Below are positions 17,627-26,294 of a stretch of 64,000 nt of DNA, piece by piece. Origin of the DNA: PALSA-505 sp963762615 (lineage in GTDB: Bacteria > Actinomycetota > Actinomycetes > Streptosporangiales > Streptosporangiaceae); contig CAVXLG010000007.1 of NCBI GenBank assembly GCA_963762615.1, forward strand, positions 26,191 to 90,190. The letters run 5' to 3'. The translations under genes were made by a program, and so were the position numbers. Every line of letters starts with the position of its first letter. Positions within the stretch are counted from its first letter, which is position 1. A model generated the notes under the pieces. That model saw only the letters and a list, made by a program, of their open reading frames with translations, was not told where the DNA came from and searched no databases.

Positions 17627-17860
17627 TCAGGCGGCGCAGGCGGCCTGATCGTGGTCGCGGGCAAGCGCGGCGCTCGCGAGCGCGAGCTCAGCCCCGGCGG
17701 CGGTGTAGCCGGTGCCCTCGCAGGTCCAGGTCTTGAGGATCAGCACGACCGTCTCGTCCAGGGGGCAGCCCCACGGGTCGCGCTCACCGTATGGATGGCG
17801 CTCCGCTTTGCGGTGCTCGGCGCGGGCCCGGCGGAGCTGGCCGAAGGTGAGGCTAACCAC
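17627..17860 (-). CDS. small hypothetical protein upstream of excisionase
   Basis: A 77-residue protein starting at GTG (17858-17860), with VSLTFGQLRRARAEHRKAER and a central GCPLDETVVLILKTWTCEGT. Small Arg-rich proteins like this often precede xis in actinomycete integrative elements, and I recognise no domain. It is transcribed with xis and int. The left edge of the duplicated Kelch unit begins over its start codon. Confidence 0.55.
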   Translation of the reverse strand: MVSLTFGQLRRARAEHRKAERHPYGERDPWGCPLDETVVLILKTWTCEGTGYTAAGAELALASAALARDHDQAACAA

Positions 17861-17982
17861 CAGCTAGCAAGGCCGGGCAGCTGCTTGCAGGCGATCCCCT
17901 CGACCACGGCAGGCGTTGAGGCTCCGCGGTGTGCTGGTCCTTCGGGTCTGTCAACCCGCGGACCGGGCCGGGCGTCTTAGTG

Positions 17983-19057
17983 ATGTCCCAGCAGGCTCAG
18001 TCCGACAGGCAGGCGATGATGAGAATGATCATAAAACGGGTGTGCTCCCCGGGCGGGCGGCGGTGGCTCGCGGTCGTTGCCGCCGCGCTGGCCGCCTGCG
18101 GTGTTGCTGCCGCGGTCCCGTCCGCTGCGCTGGCGAGTTCGTCCTCGGCTCCGGACTGGACTCAGCAGGCGCCGGCGACCAGCCCGCCTGCCCGGATCCA
18201 GGCGTCGATGGCCTACGACGCGGCCACCGGCCAGGTCGTCTTGTTCGGCGGCGGCAGCAGGTTCCGCGCCCTCGATGACACCTGGACCTGGGACGGCACG
18301 ACCTGGACCCAGCAGGCGCCCGCGACCCACCCCTTTGCCCTGAGCGATGCGTCGATGGCTTATGACGCGGCCAGCGGCCAGGTCGTCTTGTTCGGCGGCG
18401 GCGGCAACAGCGGCCGCGACCTCCATGGCACCTGGACCTGGGATGGCACGACCTGGACTAAGCAAGCGCTTGCGACCCACCCCTCTGCCCGGGCCGGGCC
18501 GGCGATGGCTTATGACGCGGCTACCGGCCAGGTCGTCTTGTTCGGCGGCTTCAACTCCGTCAACCACGCCCTCGGTGGCACCTGGACCTGGGATGGCACG
18601 ACCTGGACCCAGCAGGCACCCGCGACCAGCCCCCCTGCCCGGTACGGCGCGTCGATGGCTTATGACGCGGCCACCGGCCAGGTTGTCTTGTTCGGCGGCG
18701 TTGGCAGTAACCTCGAAGAGCTCAGTGACACCTGGACCTGGGATGGCACGACCTGGACCCAGCAGGCACCGTTCAACCAGCCCCTCTGCCCGGGCCGGCG
18801 CGTCGATGGCCTACGACGCGGCCGCCAGCGACATCGTCTTGTTCGGCGGCGCCGGCGCGGTCAGCCCCTACAGGAGCGGCTACCTCCGCGACACCTGGAC
18901 CTGGGATGGCACGACCTGGACCCAGCAGGCGCCCGCGACCCACCCCTCTGCCCGGGAGCAGGCGTCGATGGCCTATGACGCGGCCACCGGCCAGGTCGTC
19001 TTGTTCGGCGGCAACGGTCACTTCCTCGATTTCGATGGCACCTGGACCTGGGGGTGA
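17983..19057 (+). pseudogene. secreted six-repeat Kelch-like beta-propeller protein (copy 1), one frameshift
   Basis: A signal peptide (RRWLAVVAAALAACGVAAAV) is followed by six ~48-residue repeats, each with SMAYDAATGQVVLFGG and TWTWDGTTWTQQAP, the pattern of Kelch/galactose-oxidase-type propeller blades. The fifth repeat is broken near 18780, where the frame must shift by one base to reach the last two repeats and the TGA at 19055-19057. Six blades would close one propeller. No catalytic domain is attached, so a binding or surface role is likely. The paralogue downstream is intact. Confidence 0.8.
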
Positions 19058-19488
19058 CCTCGGTCCGTCGCCCAGGCCCGTCAGCCTGTGATCCGGCTCC
19101 CGGGCTGGCTAGCAGAGGCCGATGGGTGCCTCAGCCGACAGCTGCCACAGCCCCGCGAGGCGGCGGGACTGTCAACGGGACCGCGCAGCCGCGGCACGAT
19201 GCTCTGGACTGACCGAGACTTCACGCCAGCAGAGCCGGACGCGCCCTCCGCGGCGATCTGTGACAACCCGCGCGACCGGGCTTTACTTCAGCCGCACGCC
19301 AGATGACCGCGATGTCCCCACATGGGCCAGGTCGGGCCACCCGTCAAGCAGCGACGCTAACGACCAGCTAGCAAGGTCGGGCACTTGACTGCCGGGGCGA
19401 TCCCCTCGGCCACGGCGGACATTGACGCTCTGAATTGTGCTGATCCTTCGGGTCTGTCAACCCGCGGACCGAGCCGGACGTCTTAGTG

Positions 19489-20538
19489 ATGTCACAGAGG
19501 GGTCACTCCGACAGGCAGGCGACGATGAGAATGATCACGTTAAAGCGGGTGTACTGCCCCGGCGGGCGACGGTGGCTCGCCGTCGTTGCCGCTGTGCTGG
19601 CCGCCTGTGGTGTTGCTGGCGCGGTTCCGTCCGCTGCGCTGGCGAGTTCGCCGGTTCCGGACTGGACTAAGCAGGCGCCTGCGACCAGCCCGCCTGCCCG
19701 GGACGGCGCATCGATGGCCTACGACGCGGCCACCGGCACCATCGTCCTGTTCGGCGGCGGCGCCCAGCACGGCCGCCTCTTCGACGGCACCTGGACCTGG
19801 GACGGCACGACCTGGGCGAAGCAGGCGCCCACGACCAGCCCGTCCGCCGGGGGGGGCGCGGCGATGGCCTACGACGCGGCCACCGGCACCATCGTCTTGT
19901 TCGGCGGCATCGGCAATCACGGCTTCCTGGGCACGTGGACCTGGGACGGCACGACCTGGGCGAAGCAGGCGCCCACGACCAGCCCGCCCGCCCGGCGGGA
20001 CGCGTCGATGGCCTACGACGCGGCCACCGGCACCATCGTCTTGTTCGGCGGCTCCGGCAAGCACGGTCTTCTCGGTGACACTTGGACCTGGGACGGCACG
20101 ACCTGGACGAAGCAGGCGCCCGCGACCAGCCCGGCCGTCCGGGAAGACGCATCGATGGCCTACGACGCGGCCACCGGCACCATCGTCTTGTTCGGCGGCG
20201 GCGCCAGGCAAGGCCGCCTCGGTGACACTTGGACCTGGGACGGCACGACCTGGGCCAAGCAGGCGCCCGCGACCAGCCCGGCCGTCCGGGAGGAGGCGTC
20301 GATGGCCTACGACGCGGCCGCCAGCGACATCGTCTTGTTCGGCGGCTTCGAGCACGGTGTTCTTGGTGGTACCTGGACCTGGGATGGCTCGACCTGGGCG
20401 AAGCAGGCCCCCGCGACCAGCCCGCCCTCCCGGTGCTGCGCGGCGATGGCCTACGACGCGGCCACCGGCACCATCGTCTTGTTCGGCGGCTTCGACAAAC
20501 AGCGCACCGTCCTCGGTGACACCTGGACCTGGGGATAA
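19489..20538 (+). CDS. secreted six-repeat Kelch-like beta-propeller protein (copy 2)
   Basis: A 349-residue intact paralogue of the preceding gene. After a Sec-type signal (RRWLAVVAAVLAACGVAGAV), six repeats of about 47 residues alternate SMAYDAATGTIVLFGG with TWTWDGTTWAKQAP and end in DTWTWG. The start could also be the in-frame ATG at about 19525, closer to the hydrophobic segment. Exported, probably ligand-binding. Its repeats use TIVLFGG and KQAP where copy 1 has QVVLFGG and TQQAP, showing concerted change within each copy. Confidence 0.82.
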   Translation: MSQRGHSDRQATMRMITLKRVYCPGGRRWLAVVAAVLAACGVAGAVPSAALASSPVPDWTKQAPATSPPARDGASMAYDAATGTIVLFGGGAQHGRLFDGTWTWDGTTWAKQAPTTSPSAGGGAAMAYDAATGTIVLFGGIGNHGFLGTWTWDGTTWAKQAPTTSPPARRDASMAYDAATGTIVLFGGSGKHGLLGDTWTWDGTTWTKQAPATSPAVREDASMAYDAATGTIVLFGGGARQGRLGDTWTWDGTTWAKQAPATSPAVREEASMAYDAAASDIVLFGGFEHGVLGGTWTWDGSTWAKQAPATSPPSRCCAAMAYDAATGTIVLFGGFDKQRTVLGDTWTWG

Positions 20539-20745
20539 CCTGCGGGCCGCAGGCAGCACCCGGCCAGCCCATGACCCGGCTCCCGGGCTGGCTAGCAGAG
20601 GCGGATGGGTGCCTCAGCCGATCGCTGCCACAGCCCGCGAGGCGGCGGACTGTCAACCGGATCGCGCAGCAGCGGCACGACGCCTTGGACTGACCGAGAC
20701 TTCACGCCAGCTCGGCCGGGCGCGCCTGCCGCCGCGATCTGTGAC

Positions 20746-21691
20746 AACTTTCCTCACCAACGGCTTTAAAGGCGCGCGAAGCGCGCCGCGCGCCGATGGC
20801 GCGACCCTCTCCGCGCTAGAGCGCATACCGATAAGGTGCCGGGTGACGCGCGCGCTCATGTTGCGGTGCAATGCGCGCGCAAGAAATCGGCCGCGTGGGT
20901 GCGGCCCCTCCGCCTTAGCACCTTCGGCGCACGGCGGGCGGCCTCCTGCGGCAGCTTCCGGCAACGGCCAGCGCCAGTTCCCCACGGCCACGTCCGCCCG
21001 GCGAGCTGCGGCGAGGAGCAGCCATCCACCCGGGCGCCACGATCCTAAAGCCTGGCAAGATCACCGGCGAGGGCGTTGCACGTCACACGTGATGACCTCC
21101 GGCCACCCTTGCCGGTGATCTTGCCAGGCCAAATCTTGGCGCCTATCTCGGGAGGATGGCTAGGTCCGGATCATGACCGTGCGACACAGAAGTCGCAGCC
21201 GAATCGTGACCGTTCCCGCCTGCGATCCACCGTTAAGAAGTGACCTACCAAGATCAGCTGGTAGCCGGGATCGCGCGCCTGCCATCCTTCCGCGGCCGCT
21301 GATCGAATGGGCGGCCACTCCTACGGGATGGGCAGCTGCGGAGAACGACGGGCGGACCAAGTCGCGCCGGTCCCGCGAAACGGGGCTGCCGTCGGCACCG
21401 GCTGCAGGTGAAACCCGGCCGCAAGCGGCAGCCATGTTCTGCCAGGTCAAGGGACAACCAAAAAATGGTAAAGCTTTCACGCCGTTCTTGAATCTAACGC
21501 CACTTAGCCTGTCGGTCGATCACGGCTCTGACCTGCATGTTCGTAGACCGGAACGTATCTGCTCTGGTCAGGGATTGCAACGAAGGCCAGACCATCCTCG
21601 AAGATCAACTTAGCTAAGTGGCATTGACTTGAACTGACCCTGGGTGCACATTGGTGGTGAAACAGTTGCCCATTCGTTGGTCGGAGGGGCG
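20746..21691. other. long non-coding stretch with an inverted repeat
   Basis: I see no convincing gene here. The first part is GC-rich and overlaps the end of the duplicated unit. A large inverted repeat lies at 21051-21128. From about 21140 the base composition falls visibly, marking the start of the lower-GC cargo. Confidence 0.4.
21051..21128. repeat. 18-bp perfect inverted repeat, 42-bp spacer
   Basis: CCTGGCAAGATCACCGGC (21051-21068) is exactly repeated in inverse as GCCGGTGATCTTGCCAGG (21111-21128). The spacer contains a further small inverted pair around CACACGTGATG. It could be a terminator-like or mobile-element end structure. Confidence 0.75.
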
Positions 21692-21874
21692 ATGACACGG
21701 GCTTACTTTGCTGTACGTCGCGATGGTGCCGGGCGAAACTTTCACGCCTGCGCGATTGGCTATCTCACGAATGGCCTAGACTGGTGCCTGTCCACTGTGC
21801 GATGTCCACTGGCCATAACGGTGGAAATCGGCATAGCGGAGTTGTCTCGGCCCAAAAATTATAGCCTGGTGTAA
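21692..21874 (+). CDS. possible 60-residue protein of unknown function
   Basis: ATG 21692 has a strong GGAGGGGC ribosome site directly upstream. The product begins MTRAYFAVRRDGAGRNFHAC and ends SRPKNYSLV. Codon use is unlike the GC3-rich host, consistent with the lower-GC cargo. No homology recognised. Confidence 0.35.
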   Translation: MTRAYFAVRRDGAGRNFHACAIGYLTNGLDWCLSTVRCPLAITVEIGIAELSRPKNYSLV

Positions 21875-22098
21875 CGGTGAATGCGAGTGCGGTGGTGAGC
21901 GAGCAATGAATGCGACAAACAAGCCATCGCCTAAGAAATCGTCCATCCAACGCATCGCAGCGACCGCGGGACGGCGGCCTGGCAGCTTAGTACTCATCGC
22001 AGCGGTATTCGCGCAATCGGACAGTTTTCGCTCGAGGCGCTGGGCCGGATCTGCTAGTTATTCTCTTTAACCTCGACCTATTTGCGGAAGGCGTTTTC

Positions 22099-22203
22099 AT
22101 GATTGACCAAGTGCAGGTCGCCAATGCCGCCGCGGACGTGAGCGACGTCCCTGATGTGGCCGACGTCGCGGATGTAGTTGACGTAGTGGGAGTCATTCGG
22201 TAG
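22099..22203 (+). CDS. possible 34-residue Asp-Val-repeat peptide
   Basis: The ATG at 22099 follows GGAAGG by nine bases. The product is MIDQVQVAN, then a run of ADV, SDV, PDV, ADV, ADV, VDV units. It ends 33 nt before the secreted-protein gene. It is too short for homology, but the repeat is striking and the ribosome site is plausible. Confidence 0.35.
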   Translation: MIDQVQVANAAADVSDVPDVADVADVVDVVGVIR

Positions 22204-22236
22204 ATATGCCAGTCCGGCTAGCAGAAAGGTTTTAGC

Positions 22237-22620
22237 ATGTCACGTTTGCTTTCCAAGTCAGTCTTAATCGCAGTTCTGGGGACAGTCGCATTTTTCCTCA
22301 GCCCGGTAGTATCAGCCAGCTCCGCTTCCGCTGCTGCTCAGCCAGCGCACGCAACCGTATCGGTGCAAACGGCAACCGCGCACCCGCAGGCACCTGGCCA
22401 CAAGCGGTGCTGTGCCTCGCTATGGCACTTCGTCCATGCCTTCGCCACTGGCGCACAGTGTGAGTCGGAAGGCCGATACTACGTTGACCATTACGATTAC
22501 ATCACTTATTCCTGCGAATACGGCGATCCGACACATGGTAAATACTGTCTCTGGGTGAAATATAAGAGCATTCGCGTAGCTCGACTGCCGGGGGTAAGTT
22601 ATCTGGCTAAGAATGCCTGA
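22237..22620 (+). CDS. small secreted cysteine-containing protein
   Basis: A 127-residue protein with a clear signal peptide (KSVLIAVLGTVAFFLSPVVS, then ASSASAAA) and a mature part with five Cys and many aromatic residues (CCASLWHFVHAF, YYVDHYDYITYSCEYGD, CLWVKYKS). An AGAAAGG site precedes ATG 22237. Function unknown; disulfides are likely. It lies upstream of, and in the same direction as, the lysyl-oxidase-like gene, with about 60 nt between them. Confidence 0.65.
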   Translation: MSRLLSKSVLIAVLGTVAFFLSPVVSASSASAAAQPAHATVSVQTATAHPQAPGHKRCCASLWHFVHAFATGAQCESEGRYYVDHYDYITYSCEYGDPTHGKYCLWVKYKSIRVARLPGVSYLAKNA

Positions 22621-22683
22621 TCGTCGATCTGCTGGCTTGTGAGTTCCTGGTGCGGCCAGCAACATCGAAGCAAGGAAGGTTCT

Positions 22684-24237
22684 GTGGCGGCTCAGTGGTG
22701 CACGGCGAAAGGCTGGCGTGAGAGCATGAACACGTTGAGGCTTCGCGGATTGAAGTTCTGGCGCACCGGGGCCGCTTTCAGCCTGGCTGTCGCCGCGACT
22801 TTAGGCGCGGCGACAGCCAGGACGCAGGTACACGCCACCGAACCTGAAGTGCGAATGATCGCGGCGCAGGGCCATATCACGCTACCGATGTCTGGCAAAG
22901 TCGTGTTGCTTGATCCAGGCATCTACGTCGCTTCTATGGGATCGGCGTTGCAACTGGATGTGGGAAGGGCCAGCTACACGAGGCCGATCATGATAAGGCA
23001 GGTCCTCCGCACAGCAGGCGGTGGCACCAGGTTCAGGCAGCTCCCGAGAACGGTACTGTCGGGATTCTACGGGCTGCGGAGTTTTTTCCGGTTGCGTGTG
23101 GTAAACGCTCAGGAGAAGACGGTATATACGCGTCTCATGCTGTTCTGCCCTGACGGCTACGATCCACAACGTGCTAGCCCGGACAGCCCGCCGACTACGC
23201 CATACCCGTTCCAGTGCGCTTCTCTCAACCACCTGCCCTTCACGCTGGGCACCGTATGGGGCATCGCGAAGGGCTGGGCTGTCGACCCACTCGAAGGGCT
23301 GGGAGGACCCAGTGGCGGAGGCCCTCCGGTAGCGCTGAAGCCCGGGACCTATAAGGTGTCCGAATCAATTACGCGCGAGTACCGGCAGTTGTTCCACATT
23401 AGTGCGCGGGCCGCCACGACAACGGTGACTGTCCGGGTGGTTCGGAGTAGCTCCAGCGTCGGCCGGCAGCCATCATACCGCCAGAGCCAACCGGCCGGAC
23501 AGCTACCGTCAGAGGCGAGAGTACCTACGCTGGCGCATGCACCACGCTCAGCGTTGCCCGACCTCGTGGCGCTGCCAGCTTGGCAAATTGGTATCAGCCG
23601 CCACGGCACAGGTGACTTCCTCGATTTCGCGGCAACGGTTTGGGTTGGTGGCCACGGGCCGCTAGATGTGGAGGGTTTCCGTATACCAGATTCGCGGACA
23701 ATGAAAGCCTATCAGTATTTCTGGCGTCACGGGCATATCGTCGGCCGGGCAAGCGTTGGTACAATGGGATTTGCGGGGTACAACGAGTGGCACTTCCAGC
23801 AATTCGCTCGGTATGCCCTGCTCGCCTCGAATAAATCCGTAGCGGTGCGAAGCCGAAAAGTTGGCTTCTGCATTACCGCGACCGATCCGGTAAACTTGTT
23901 GCTGCCACACGCGGTATGGCAGCCGAAATTGAACGGTATCGGCGTCTTTAGTTGCGGTGCTTCTACTGCCCTGTGGGTTCAAGAAATGCTGCCAGTCGGC
24001 TGGGGCGATACCTACATCCAGACTGTGCCCGGAAACTCATTCAACATTACCAATGTCCCAAACGGCACCTACTACATCGAGGTCCAAGCCAATCCCGAGA
24101 AGCTTTTGCACGAGACCACAATCAGCAACGACATTTCTCTGCGCAAGATCATTCTCGGCGGCACGCCCGGGCAAAGAACGGTGAAAGTGCCGACATGGCA
24201 CGGCCTGGACCCAGGTGGTCACCGAACCCAGCCATGA
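22684..24237 (+). CDS. secreted protein with degenerate lysyl-oxidase-like domain
   Basis: About 517 residues from GTG 22684 (AAGGAAGG site); ATG 22726 directly before the signal peptide (FSLAVAATLGAATA) is an alternative. The N-terminal ~250 residues are unrecognised. From about residue 295 the sequence follows the bacterial lysyl-oxidase family: LPDLVALPAWQIGIS, GPLDVEGFR, MKAYQYFW, WHFQQFARYALL, LPVGWGDTYIQTVPG and NGTYYIEVQANP. The family's histidine cluster before WHF, normally several consecutive His that bind copper, reads GYNEWHF here, so only one His remains. An oxidase function is doubtful; it may be a structural or binding derivative. Confidence 0.75.
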   Translation: MAAQWCTAKGWRESMNTLRLRGLKFWRTGAAFSLAVAATLGAATARTQVHATEPEVRMIAAQGHITLPMSGKVVLLDPGIYVASMGSALQLDVGRASYTRPIMIRQVLRTAGGGTRFRQLPRTVLSGFYGLRSFFRLRVVNAQEKTVYTRLMLFCPDGYDPQRASPDSPPTTPYPFQCASLNHLPFTLGTVWGIAKGWAVDPLEGLGGPSGGGPPVALKPGTYKVSESITREYRQLFHISARAATTTVTVRVVRSSSSVGRQPSYRQSQPAGQLPSEARVPTLAHAPRSALPDLVALPAWQIGISRHGTGDFLDFAATVWVGGHGPLDVEGFRIPDSRTMKAYQYFWRHGHIVGRASVGTMGFAGYNEWHFQQFARYALLASNKSVAVRSRKVGFCITATDPVNLLLPHAVWQPKLNGIGVFSCGASTALWVQEMLPVGWGDTYIQTVPGNSFNITNVPNGTYYIEVQANPEKLLHETTISNDISLRKIILGGTPGQRTVKVPTWHGLDPGGHRTQP

Positions 24238-24300
24238 TGATTCGCGGTGATCGGTCCGCCAGCCTGGAATGGTCTTTCGCGTCGCGTAGTGGATCTTGAT

Positions 24301-25185
24301 TTAGGACTGGGACATCGCGGTGACCCGGTCCTGGAAGTCCCCGCTGCCCCGTGTGTAGCCGACTGGCTGGAAAGCCAACCCGCCATCCGGATATACCAAG
24401 CGGTTATAGACTGATGAGCGTCCCAGCGCCGAGGTAGTAGTGATCATAGCGAGCTGGGCATTAGGATCACGATCGGCGATCAATGTCGTGCGATGGCCGT
24501 ATTTAGCTGCAAATACATCCCGAACTTCAGTGCTCATGGCAAGCAATGCCACCAACTTGCCACCACAGAGGTCACGATAAGGCGGCAAAGCCCCAAGTAC
24601 GAATGCATCCATTACGCAGGCAAGGCGTGTCCGCCGTTGCTCAGCTGTCCAGCCGATTGCCTGATCGCGGCAACCCAAAGCAAACACCGGATCGGCAAGG
24701 CCTATCAGCCCGATCACACTGTCGTTGTGGCCTTCGTCCACCACCAGGAAGCGCAATCTACGCCCGTAGCCACTCGACACCGGAATCGACCAATGCAGCG
24801 CTGACCACCGCCATAGCAATCCGTCCAAGCTTCGCCGATTCTCCACGAGAAGGAGCTTCGGCCGGATCTGTGCCGGATCAAGCGCATCTCCTCGAAGAAG
24901 CCGCTGGACGAAGGCCTCTTCGTGCCGTTGTAGCGCACCCCGAGCTCGTTCACGCTGAACCTCGACCGCGTGGCCATGCAGGCTCCTCAGACGCTCCTTA
25001 TCAGAGTCCACTGGCGCGACCACGGCCCCATCCCGCACCCTGAATCCCTGGTCCCGGAGGTGCTGTAGCACGCGCTCACGAAGCCGATCCGCCTCAGCTG
25101 CCCGCTCTTCAGTCTGCTCCACCGCCTCAGCGATAGATCGCTGAACGGCGGCAAGCTCGATCATGGTCCGAGTATGGCGCATCTC
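24301..25185 (-). CDS. DUF4338 / DruA-like protein, C-terminally shortened
   Basis: About 294 residues. A coiled N-terminal region (RTMIELAAVQRSIAEAVEQT) is followed by the DUF4338 core: RRLRFLVVDEGHNDSVIGLI, LADPVFALGCRDQAIGWTAE, RLACVMDAFVLGALPPY, GKLVALLAMSTEVRDVFAAKYG and TTTSALGRSSVYNRL. Druantia anti-phage protein DruA belongs to this family. The frame stops soon after PVGYTRGSGDFQ, where family members continue for roughly another hundred residues, so the end is missing. The open frame upstream of the chosen ATG encodes the att-arm repeats and is not protein-like. No druB-E partners are nearby. Confidence 0.7.
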   Translation of the reverse strand, partial: EMRHTRTMIELAAVQRSIAEAVEQTEERAAEADRLRERVLQHLRDQGFRVRDGAVVAPVDSDKERLRSLHGHAVEVQRERARGALQRHEEAFVQRLLRGDALDPAQIRPKLLLVENRRSLDGLLWRWSALHWSIPVSSGYGRRLRFLVVDEGHNDSVIGLIGLADPVFALGCRDQAIGWTAEQRRTRLACVMDAFVLGALPPYRDLCGGKLVALLAMSTEVRDVFAAKYGHRTTLIADRDPNAQLAMITTTSALGRSSVYNRLVYPDGGLAFQPVGYTRGSGDFQDRVTAMSQS

Positions 25186-25255
25186 CTGTGGTCGCGTTTG
25201 CTCATCCTGGTGTGACCACGCAGAGAACCTGCCGACCAGCGGATCGCCATCCAAA

Positions 25256-25278
25256 GGGTTGCAGTTTGGGTTGCAGTT
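25256..25278. promoter_or_regulatory. putative integrase arm-type sites, right end
   Basis: Two copies of GGGTTGCAGT, 12 bp apart, match the pair beside attL in sequence, spacing and orientation. They lie 95 bp inside attR. Confidence 0.55.
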
Positions 25279-25372
25279 CATCCCAGTCCAGCCCCGTTCA
25301 CCTGGGTACACCTATGTGGATTGACCTGCGACGCGAACGCGCCTGAACGCCCCTGAACCCGCTACGCTCAAC

Positions 25373-25419
25373 CTCTTAATCCGCGGGTTCGGGGTTCGAG
25401 TCCCTGGCGGCGCACCCGT
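25373..25419 (+). repeat. attR: 47-bp copy of the tRNA-Lys 3' end
   Basis: Exact copy of 16035-16081, beginning CTCTTAATCCGCGG and ending CACCCGT. It lacks the tRNA 5' half and so is not a tRNA gene. It marks the right edge of the island. Confidence 0.9.
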
Positions 25420-25501
25420 AAAATCCCTGCTCACACCCGCTATCAGCGCGTCCGGGCGCATGGCCTGACGGCCTGAGCAGTAACGCGAGCAGCAACGCCG
25501 C

Positions 25502-25745
25502 TCATTCAGCATCTTCTAGGACTTCCGCCGCGTCATCCTCGGCACCCTGCCAGAGCATCCGGGCCATCCGATCCGCCGCCTCGCGGGAGACCTCCGGGGC
25601 GACGTGGCTGTAGGTGTTCATGGTCAGCGCGATCTGGCTATGACCGAGAATCTCCATCACCACCCGGGCCGGAACGTTCTGCGCCAGCAGCAGGCTCGCC
25701 GCGGTATGCCTCAGGTCGTGCAGCCGGACCGGCGGCATACCGCCG
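25502..25745 (-). pseudogene. second tyrosine integrase, C-terminal remnant
   Basis: VRLHDLRHTAASLLLAQNVP, GHSQIALTMNTYSHV and SREAADRMARMLW are the catalytic HxxR, H and Tyr motifs of an integrase related to, but distinct from, the island's own. Upstream of about 25745 homology stops. It occupies the same position relative to attR as the intact integrase does to attL, suggesting a second, decayed element at the same tRNA site. Confidence 0.75.
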
Positions 25746-26294
25746 TAATAATGATCAAGGCGGCGCGCTGCGCACGCCGCGGGCCGACACCAGCGCCGGC
25801 CTCCGGCCTTGGCAGGCCCCGGCCGTCGCGCACCCGCCCCCACACTCGCGGCGTCGCAGATCACAATGGTTACCCGGCACGCAACACGGGTGCAGGACAG
25901 TACCGTCTTCCTCGCCGGTTTATTGTCCCGCTCCCGGCCGCCGCGTCGAGGTCGCTCCCTGCGGTCGCGTCGCAATGCGATCGGCTTCGCCGAACCTCGA
26001 CCCAGCAGCCACTCGCCAGGAATCGGCGCCTGTCGAGGATGACGGAGCAGAGCAGGAACTGCCTGCAGGGTCACGTCCCGGACCTGGCAGCCCGCAGTGC
26101 ATCAGCCTTTGAGACGACGAGCGCTCTCGTCAGTCCTCTGGCTTGGTGCCGTCCGTGGCGAAGACCATGAGCTTCTTCCCCCAATGGCGCTGCAGCTTGT
26201 GAATCGGGTCCAGCTGCAGGGTGCGCGCCAGCCAGCTGCCCTGTACCGCTCCAAACCATCGCGACCGGTCTGACCTGCGAGTTCACGGAGTCAC
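25746..26294. other. unassigned region between integrase remnant and IS
   Basis: No gene is convincing. A minus-strand stretch near 26130-26225 reads LQLDPIHKLQRHWGKKLMVF before a stop and looks protein-like, but I could not match it. The rest appears to be degraded element sequence. Confidence 0.3.

Larger units (their letters stand above)
17856..20745. repeat. tandem segmental duplication of a Kelch-gene unit
   Basis: Unit 1 (about 17856-19356) and unit 2 (about 19357-20745) share a 5' leader (ACCAGCTAGCAAGG near each start, then CTTCGGGTCTGTCAACCCGC), the six-repeat coding sequence and a 3' segment (GGCTCCCGGGCTGGCTAGCA, then ACTGACCGAGACTTCACGCC). Divergence is clear but moderate, so the duplication is not recent. 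Confidence 0.8.
16035..25419. mobile_element. integrated genomic island at tRNA-Lys
   Basis: The island is bounded by two identical 47-bp repeats. attL (16035-16081) is the tRNA anticodon-to-3' end plus CCCGT, and attR is 25373-25419. The integrase gene sits just inside attL, followed by an excisionase-like gene. Cargo: two Kelch-like secreted proteins, two other secreted proteins, small ORFs and a DUF4338 gene. The stretch from about 21.1 to 24.3 kb is visibly less GC-rich than the chromosome. No replication or transfer genes are present, so this is an integrative element that is not self-transmissible, or a degraded one. Confidence 0.85.

Noticed and set aside
25373..25419. A second tRNA-Lys gene.
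   Set aside because: Only the anticodon-to-3' half is present; there is no 5' acceptor strand or D arm, so it is an att copy.
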